Shown one piece after another: positions 1-9,100 of a stretch of DNA of 46,694 bases. Source of the DNA: Chitinophagaceae bacterium (GTDB lineage: Bacteria; Bacteroidota; Bacteroidia; Chitinophagales; Chitinophagaceae); contig JACSRV010000099.1 of NCBI GenBank assembly GCA_014879545.1, positions 1 through 46,694 of the forward strand. Direction: 5' to 3'. The position numbers and the translations under genes are program-made. Position 1 is the first letter of the stretch, and every line of letters begins with the position of its first letter. Below the pieces are notes generated by a model. That model saw only the letters and a list, made by a program, of their open reading frames with translations. It was not told the DNA's origin and ran no database searches.

Positions 1-104
1 CCCACAAACCCGCCAGAATGCCAAAAGAACAGGTATAGTGAGGCACCGGATACTCCGCGTGCCCGGTGATCATAACAACGGCGCTATGCAACCGGTATAA
101 AAGA

Positions 105-137
105 GAAATGGCCCGCACAAAGTGCGAGCCATTTCAG
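105..137 (-). terminator. Intrinsic terminator of the giant adhesin gene
   Basis: An inverted repeat sits just past the stop codon of the minus-strand giant gene. The arms AAATGGCCCGCAC and GTGCGAGCCATTT pair with one mismatch around a 3-base loop. The arm ends supply A/T tracts on either side. Its position about 30 bases after the stop fits a transcription terminator. Positions 1-104 hold nothing I can assign. Confidence 0.6.
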
Positions 138-167
138 TTATTGAAGACCGGGCCGAAACCCTGATCA

Positions 168-3100
168 TTACTGTTGCATTACGAAGTGGAACGCAGTGTT
201 TCCGGCTTCTGAACGGAGGTTCAGGATGTACATGCCGTTTGCCAATGTGTTGCTCACCTGGATCCTTTCGTTAACGCTGCCGTTACGAACCTGTACTTTG
301 CCACGGTAAACTACCTGACCCAGCATGTCTGTTACGTCTACGTCGAGTTCTTTATCTTCTGTAGCTGTTACTGTGCCACGGATGATGAAGTCACCTTTGT
401 TAGGGTTAGGCATCAACCTGATGTCCATTGCATTGTTGCCAACGCTTGCAACACCTGTAGTGCTAACTTTCATAACTACTGACTTAGAACCCATCATTGA
501 AGGACAAGCGCCATGGCTGGTTACTTCGCAAGTCACTTCGTCGTTATTCTCGAAGCTGTTGCTAGTGTAAGTAGCGTTAGTAGCACCCTGTACAGCGATG
601 TTGTTCACCAACCACCTGTAAGAAGCGTTAGCACCTGCACCTACTGCTGTTGCAGTGAGTGTAACTGACTGGCCAGCTGCGATGCTAGTGCCAGGGTTAG
701 CAGTGATAGTAACTACAGGAGTAGCTTGTGTTTCAACAGTCATCTTAGCGTTGTCTGTAGCTACGTCAGCAAGACGGCAAGCGAAGTTGCTGGTCATTTC
801 TACAGAGATCACATCGTTGTTAGCAGGAACATAAGAGTAAGAAGCACCTGAACCAACGTTCACACCGTTTTTCTTCCAAACGTAAGATGGTGCAGCACCA
901 CCGTATTCAGGAGTTGCAGTGAATGTTACGTTAGTACCAGCACATACTGTTTCACCAGGATTAGCTGTGATAGCAACTGTTGGCATCTGGTGGCTGCTTA
1001 CTGTCATTGTAACAGAAGCGTTCACAGTAGCCGGAGTAGCACAAGCTTCGCTGCTAGTGAGAGATACGCTAACTACGTCGCCGTTTGCAGGAACGTAAGC
1101 GTAAGTGTTAGTACCGAGACCTACGTTAGCACCGTTCACTTTCCACTGATAAACAGGAGCGATACCGCCGTTTGAATTAGTTGCAGTGAATGTAGTGAGG
1201 ACACCCAGACAAACTGTGTTACCAACGCCAGTGCTTACAGCAACTGTAGGAGCAACACCCGGATTAACAACTACTGTAGCGCTTCCGCCCATTTCGCTGC
1301 TGCATGATGTAGCAGCATTCAGTGCGATAGCTGTGTAGTTGCCTGCAGCTGACTGCAGACCGAATGTGATAGATGAACCAGTACCTGCTACTGCAACACC
1401 GGTTGGTGTGCCATCTCGGTAGAGCTGGTAGTTAACACCAGACTGTGAGTTGCTAAGGCCAACCGCAACACCAGGAGTAGTTGCAGAAGCGCAGTAGCTA
1501 CCACCGCCAGTTACCATCTGAGCAACAGGAAGTGCGTTAGCATTTACAGTTGCAGAACCTGTCATTACGTTAGTACATCCGTTAGATGTGCTTGTAGCGA
1601 TCACGTTGTAGTTGCCAGAAGCAGTCTGAGCACCGAAGTTCAGGTTGCTGCCAGTACCAGCGAGGATAGCACCTGTAACAGGTACACCACCTTTGTAAAG
1701 CTGGTAGTTAACACCTACTGAAGAACCAGCGAGACCAACTGTTACACCAGCACCACCTGCGCAGAAGTCACCACCACCAGTCACTGCGTAAGTAGCAGGA
1801 GGAGTGTTGATAGAAACTGAAGCGCTACCTGTCATTGTGTTTGTGCAAGAAGTAGTGTTGTTCATAGCAGCCACTGTGTAGTTACCAGCAATTGTCTGCA
1901 TACCGAAGCTTACAGCACCGGTACCAGTACCAGCAACCGGAACACCAGTTGCGCTACCATCGCGGAGGAGTGTGTAAGACACACCAGACTGAGAACCGCT
2001 GATACCCACTTCAACACCTGTACCGCCTGCGCAGTATGTACCACCACCAGTTACACTGAATGTGGTTGGAGCAGGGTTGAGAGAAGAAGTAGCGCTGCCA
2101 GTCATGTTGTTAGTACATGAAGTAGTGTTGTTAGTTGCGATAACCATGTAAGTACCTGCAGTGTGTGCACCGAAAGATATCGGACCACCTGTACCTGCAA
2201 CCGGAGTGCCTACTGCACCCGTAGCGGTGTTGTAGAGCTGGTAGCTGATACCTGTGTTAGAACCACTGAGGTTGATTGTAGAACCAGTGCTGCCGTTACA
2301 GTATCCACCACCACCAGTTACAGTGTAAGCTGTAGGGAGCGGGTTGATAACGATTGAAGCACCACCTGTCATCATCGCAGAGCAAGAAGATGTAGCGTCA
2401 GCTGCCATAACTGTGTAGTTGCCGGCAACTGTCTGAGGACCAAAGTTGATCATACCGCCGGTACCTGCTACAGGAGCACCTACTGCTATAGTACCAGCCC
2501 TGTAGAGTTGGTAGTTAACACCAGATGTAGAACCGCTGAGCATTACGTTAACACCCTCGCCGCCAGCGCAGTAGCTGCTGGTAGTTGTTACCACAGCATA
2601 AGAAGTAGGCGTAGTGTTCATAACCACAGTAGCAGAACCTGTCATAGCGTTTGTACAACCGGTTGTGTTGTTAGTAGCGAGTACTGAGTAAGTACCAGCA
2701 GCCTGAGCACCGAATGTGATTGCTGCGCCAGTACCTGCAACAGGTGAACCAACCGCTGTAGCACCATTCATAAGCTGGTAGCTGATACCAGTATTAGAAG
2801 ATGCAAGACCAACAGCAACACCTGCAGCACCGTTACAGTAGCTACCACCACCTGTTACTGTCTGAGCAGCAGGGAGTGCATTTACAACAACAGTTGCAGC
2901 ACCAGTCATATTCTTAGAACATGAAGTAGAAGGATCGTTAGCAACAACCATGTAAGAACCAGCAGTTGTAACAGGAGCGAAGTCGATGTTCGAACCTGTA
3001 CCCAGCATTGGGAATCCAACAGTAGTTGTGCCGTTCATGAGCTGGTATTCAACACCAGGAGTAGAACCACCGAGGGTGATCACAACACCAGGCTGACCAG

Positions 3101-6100
3101 CGCAGATAGAAGCGCTACCAGAAACTGTGTAAGAAGAAGGAAGCGCGTTGATACCTACTGTAGCGCTACCAGCCATTGCTGCAGAGCAAGAAGTGCTGTT
3201 GTTTGTAGCGAGGACAGTGTAAGTACCAGCTGTTGTTACGTTACCGAAGCTGATCTCAGCACCTGTACCTGCTACAGGAGCACCTGCAACTGCACCACCT
3301 TTGTAGAGTTGGTAAGAGACACCTGTGTTAGAGCTGGAAAGACCGATCTCAACACCTGCACCACCTGCGCAGTAGTCACCACCACCTGTAACCACCTGAA
3401 CTGTAGGAGGCAGGTTAACGATGAGGTTAGCAGTACCGTTCATGAAGCTTGTACAGCCAGTGAGCGTGTTAGTTGCAGTAACCATGTACGCACCACCATC
3501 AGTGATAGCACCGAAAGTAAGCGGACCACCGTTACCAGCTACAGGAGCATTCACAGCAGTTGTACCGTTGTAGAGTTGGTAAGTGATACCGTTGTTAGAT
3601 CCGCTGAGGCTTACACCTGAAGTGCTGCCCTGGCAGATGCTACCACCACCTGATACGTTGTATGCAGTAGGCAGCGCGTTGATACCGATAGTTGTAGAAC
3701 CAGACATTGTCCTAGAGCAACCAGTGAGTGCATTAACACCAACTACTGAGTAAGAACCAGGAGTAGTAAATGTACCGAAGTTGATAGCGGCACCGGTACC
3801 GGCAACTGGAGCACCAACCGCAGTAGCACCTACGTACAGCTGATAGTTAACACCTGTAGCAGAACCGCTGAGTGCAACTGAAGAACCGAGGTCGCCAGCG
3901 CAGTAGTTACCACCACCAGTTACTGTGAACTGGGCAGGCTGAGCGTTAACGTTAACGTTAGCTGTGCCGATCATGTTACGTGTACATGAAGTAGTAGCGT
4001 TTGTAGCTAGCACTGTGTAAGTACCAGCTGAAGTCTGAGGACCGAAGCTCAGAGTGCTTCCGGTACCAGCTACAGGAGAACCTACCGGAGCTGAACCATT
4101 GTAGAGCTGGTAGTTGATACCAGTCTGAGAGTTGTTGAGGTAAACGTTAGCACCGGTTGCACCTGCGCAGATCGTACCGCCACCAGCAACTGACTGAAGA
4201 ACAGGCAGTGCGTTAGTACCGATAGTTGCTGTACCAGACATTGGGCTCTGGCAGCTTGTGCTGATGCTTGTAGCGAGTACTGAGTATGTACCTGTACCAG
4301 TGAATGTACCGAAGTCGATAGCAGAACCTGTACCGAGGATAGCAGTACCGGCGAATGCTGAACCGTTGTAGAGCTGATAGCTAACACCGGCAGCAGAATT
4401 GCTAAGACCTACAGAAACACCGGTACCAGAACCAGCGCAGTAGTTACCGCCACCAGTTACTGTATAAACAGCAGGCAGAGAGTTTGGCGTAACAACCGCT
4501 GAACCAGACATTGTTGCCATACAACCTGTAGCAGGATTGTAAGCTACAACTGTGTAAGTACCACCAGTTGTTTTGAGACCGAAATTAAGCGCAAGACCTG
4601 TACCTGTAACAGCAGAACCTGAAGGAACTGAACCAACATACAGTTGATAAGAAACACCAGGAGTAGAGCTGCTGAGACCAACGTTCACACCAGAACCACC
4701 GTTACAGAATGCACCACCACCGGTTACGTTGTAAGCAACAGGGAGGCTATTCATGATAACAGATGCGCTACCAGTCATGTTGCTTGTGCAACCTGTTGAA
4801 GCGTTTGTACCAGAGATATAATAAGTACCGGTTGTTGTGTAAGTACCGAAGTCAAGTGCGGCACCTGTACCAGCGATAGGACCACCCACTGCGAGTGAAC
4901 CGTTGTACAGCTGGTAGTTGATACCAGCGTTAGAACCGCTGAGGCCGATGTTAACACCAGTGCTACCAGCGCAGTAAGCACCACCACCTGTTACGTTGTA
5001 AGTAGTAGGAGCAGCATTAACAGCAACTGTAGCCGTACCGGTCATGCTGTTAGAGCAGCCGGTAGTATTATCAGTACCGAGAACCATGTAAGTACCAACT
5101 GCAGTTTGAGTACCCATGCTGATAGCTGAACCAGTACCAGGTACCGGAACACCAACAGGAGTAACGCCATTGTAAAGCTGGTAGTTAACACCGGTAGCAG
5201 AGTTGCTGAGACCGATAGTGATACCTGCAGTACCTGCGCAGTAAGTAGAACCAGATGAAGTTACTGTCTGAGCAACAGGCAAGCTGTTGATAGTGATCGT
5301 AGCAGCACCTGACATGTTTTTAGCACATGTAGTAGAAGAGTTAGTAGCGAGTACTGTGTAAGTACCTGACGCTGTGAATGTACCGAAGCTAATTGAAGAG
5401 CCGGTACCAGGAACAGGAGAACCTACAACAGCAGCACCATTGTATAGCTGATAAGCAACACCGCTTTCAGAACCTGCGAGACCGATAGTGATACCGGTAC
5501 CACCTGCACAGTAGTTAGTGCCTGATGAAGTAACAGCGTAAACTACAGGAAGCGGATCGATAGCGATAGTAGCACTGCTTGACATGTTACGCACACAACC
5601 TGCTGCTGATGTAGCAACAACTGTATAAGTACCTGCAGCAGTTTTGTTACCGAATGAAACAGGAGAACCTGTGCCACTCACTGCAGTACCTACAGGAGAT
5701 GACCCCATGTAAAGCTGGTAGCTTGCACCTGCATCAGATCCTGTGAGACCTACTGCGATACCAGCACCGCCTGCGCAGTAGCTAGAACCTGAAGAAGTAA
5801 CAGAGTAAAGCGTAGGAAGCGCGTTGATACCAACTGATGCGCTGCCTGACATGTTGCTTGTACAACCTGTTGAAGTGTTAACAGCAGCTACAGTGTAAGT
5901 AGCAGCCGTTGTGTAGTTGCCGAAGCTGATAGCAGAACCTGTACCGGCAGCACCACCAACAAGAGCAGCACCATTGTAAAGGTTGTACGTAACACCAGCC
6001 TCAGAAGAAGCAACACCAACTGCAACACCTGTTCCGCCGGCACAGTAGTTACCTGTACCTGTTACTGCATAAGCAGTAGGGAGCGCGTTAACTCCAATTG

Positions 6101-9100
6101 ATGCAGAACCAGACATTGTATTCACACAACCTGTAGCAGTTGTTGTAGCGTAAACGCTGTAAGTACCTGCTACTGTCTGAGCACCAAATGTAATTGCAGA
6201 AGATGTACCATTCACTGTTGTAACGAGTGTAGCGCCACGGTACAGTTGATAGTTAACACCAGACTGTGAACCAGACAGGCCGATAGCCACACCTGTGCTA
6301 CCAGAGCAGTAGTTACCACCACCGGTTACATTATAAGTAGTTGGTAGTGGGTTAACGTTGATGGTAGTTGAACCCGACATTGTAACGTTACAACCTGTTG
6401 TAGCGTTAGTAGCGAGGATGGTGTAAAGACCTGCTGTAGTGTAAGGACCATAAGTCAGTGTTGTACCTGTACCAGGAAGGATCGCGATAGCGATACCGTC
6501 GCGGAACAGCGTGTAGTTTACACCAGTCTGGCTACCGCTGAGGGTAACTGTGAGACCGGTAGCACCGCTACAGATGTTTCCACCACCGCCCATTGAATAA
6601 ACAGTAGGCAATGCATTGATAGAGATAACTGCAGAACTTGACATAGCCGCAGTACATGAAGTTGAAGTATTTGTAGCAAGCACTGTGTAAGTACCGGTAG
6701 CTGTGTAAGTACCGAAAGTGATCGCTGAACCAGTACCGGCTACAGTGGTAACAAGTGTAGTACCTGAGTACAGACCATAGTTAACACCAGCCTGTGAACC
6801 GTTGAGCCCAACAGTTGAACCGGCAGCACCTGCACAATAAGCACCACCACCAGTAACAGTGTACACTGTCGGAGTAGGATTCTGAACAACTGTTGCAGTT
6901 CCTGTCATTGGCGAAGTACAAGTTACAGAAGGTGAACCGCCTGTAATTGTAGCAAGTACAGAGTAAACACCGCTCGCAGTCTGATTACCGAAAGAAAGAG
7001 CAGAACCAGTACCTGTAAGTGCGCTACCAACAGCAGAAGATCCGTTGTAAAGCTGATAAGATACGCCAGAAGTAGAAGTACCCAAACCAACTGCAACACC
7101 GGCTGCACCAGCACAGAATGAACCGCCGCCGGTAACTGTAACTGCAGGAGCAGGGTTAACAGTACCAACTGTTACTGTACCCACCATTGCGTTTGTACAA
7201 CCAGTAGCGGAATTTGTAGCAAGAACAGAGTATGTGCCTGTTGCAGTAATGTTACCGAAGCTGAGTGTAGCGTTAGCACCTGCTGCAGTAGTTGCAGTAG
7301 CTGCACCATTCATCAGGTTGTAAGTGATGCCAGCAGCACCGTAGCCAAGACCTACCGGAACACCAGTACCACCAGTACAGTAGTTACCGCCACCTGTTAC
7401 GCCATAAGCCGTAGGAAGCGGATTGATAGCAACAGTTGCAGTACCAGCCATTGTGAGCTGACATCCTACACCCGCGCCCGGGTTAGCGATAGCATAATAA
7501 GTACCGGCCATTGTCTGAGTACCGAAGCTAACAGGGAGACCTGTACCTGTAATAGTACTTCCCATCGGTGTAACACCATTATATAACTGATAAGTAGCTC
7601 CGGCATCTGAAGATGTCAGGTAAATAACAGGAGCAGTTGCTGTGCTGCCTGCGCAGTAAGCACCACTACCACCGATTGTGTAAACTGACGGAGGTGCAGT
7701 TGTTGAGATAGTAGTTGTAGTAGAGCTATTACGTGTACAGCTTGTTGTAGTATTAGTAGCAATTACAGAATATGTACCGGTTGTTGTGAAAGTACCGAAA
7801 CTGATAGCAGAACCTGTACCTGCAACCGGTGAACCTACCGTAGAAGCTCCATTGTAGAGCTGGTAAGTGTTACCTGTTGTAGAAGTAGAGATACCAACAG
7901 GCTGACCTGAACCACCAGTACAGTAGCTACCACCACCAGTCATAGAGAATGCAGCTGCTGCACCTGTTACTGTGAAGGTTGCCGTGTTGCTGCTTGAAAC
8001 CGCTGTGCTACAAACTCCGTTTGAAATTGAGTTAATAGTAACAGTAGTAGAACCCGAAGCAGTGATCACTGAGCTTGGAATTGCGAACGTACCGGTGCTT
8101 GCACCCATTGTGAGGGTAGCAGTATTACCGCCAGATGAACTTGCACCGCTCATTGAATAAGTAACAGTGAATGTTCCTGTTCCCAGAGAAGTGCTGTTTA
8201 CTGTAATTGTGTTACCATTACCAAAGCAGATAGTTGGAGCAGAAGGTGAAGTAAATACTGAGATATTCGGGTTGCTACCTACGTTAAATGCGGCAGTATT
8301 GCTGCTTGAAACAGAAGTAGAACACCCTGAAGCTGTAGCCAACTGTGTAATAGTTACCGTAGTGGCACCAGCTGAAGCAAGAAGACCAGCAGGTATTGCA
8401 AATGTACCTGTAGATGAACCCATTGTAAGGGTTGCGGTATTGTTGCTTGAAGTGTTAGCACCAGTGAGGTTGTAGGTAACTGTGAAAGTACCAGCTCCCA
8501 TTGATGTTGAATTCACAGTAACGGTAGATCCTGAACCGGAACATGAGTTAGTAGCGGTAGGAGACGTGAAGTTTGAAATATCCGGTGTTAATCCCAATAC
8601 CATTGTCACCGGTGGTGTGTTCACCGTAGTAGCACCGCAGGTAACAGTATTACGATAATAAACAGTGCCAGGTGACGTTATGCTTGGTGTGTACGCAGTA
8701 TTTGTCGCACCAGTGATATTTGTGAAACCAGTTGTAGGACTGGTTGTAGACATCTGCCAGTTGTATGTAAAGTTGGCTGATGACATATCAGTGTTGAACA
8801 AATACCCTGTATATGGATTACAAGAGAAGTTTGAGTAAGTACTTGTAATACCCGCAACCGGTGTACCTGAACATGGAGGAGCACCAGCTGCTGAACCGCC
8901 CGTGATCACAACTTTGTAGTCGCGTGTTTCACCGTATGTAACAGCCGTGGTGATACAAGGTGAAATGTTAGGATAAGGATTACCACCGCAGCAACCTGAG
9001 TAGTTACCTACGAGGCGCAACCTGTGCGTTCCGTTGGTTGCTCCCGAAGGAATCGTATAGACAACGGTATTGAATGGAGAACCGGAGTATGTAGTAGTTC

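Noticed and set aside
1265-7965. The tandem repeats considered as a CRISPR array or DNA satellite
   Set aside because: The unit is about 267 bases, stays in frame, and is conserved at protein level with two cysteines; no short identical repeats with unique spacers are present anywhere in the window.
7972-8475. Plus-strand open frames antisense to the giant gene
   Set aside because: Low-complexity translations made by the repeat's codon pattern read on the opposite strand; no start context or family.
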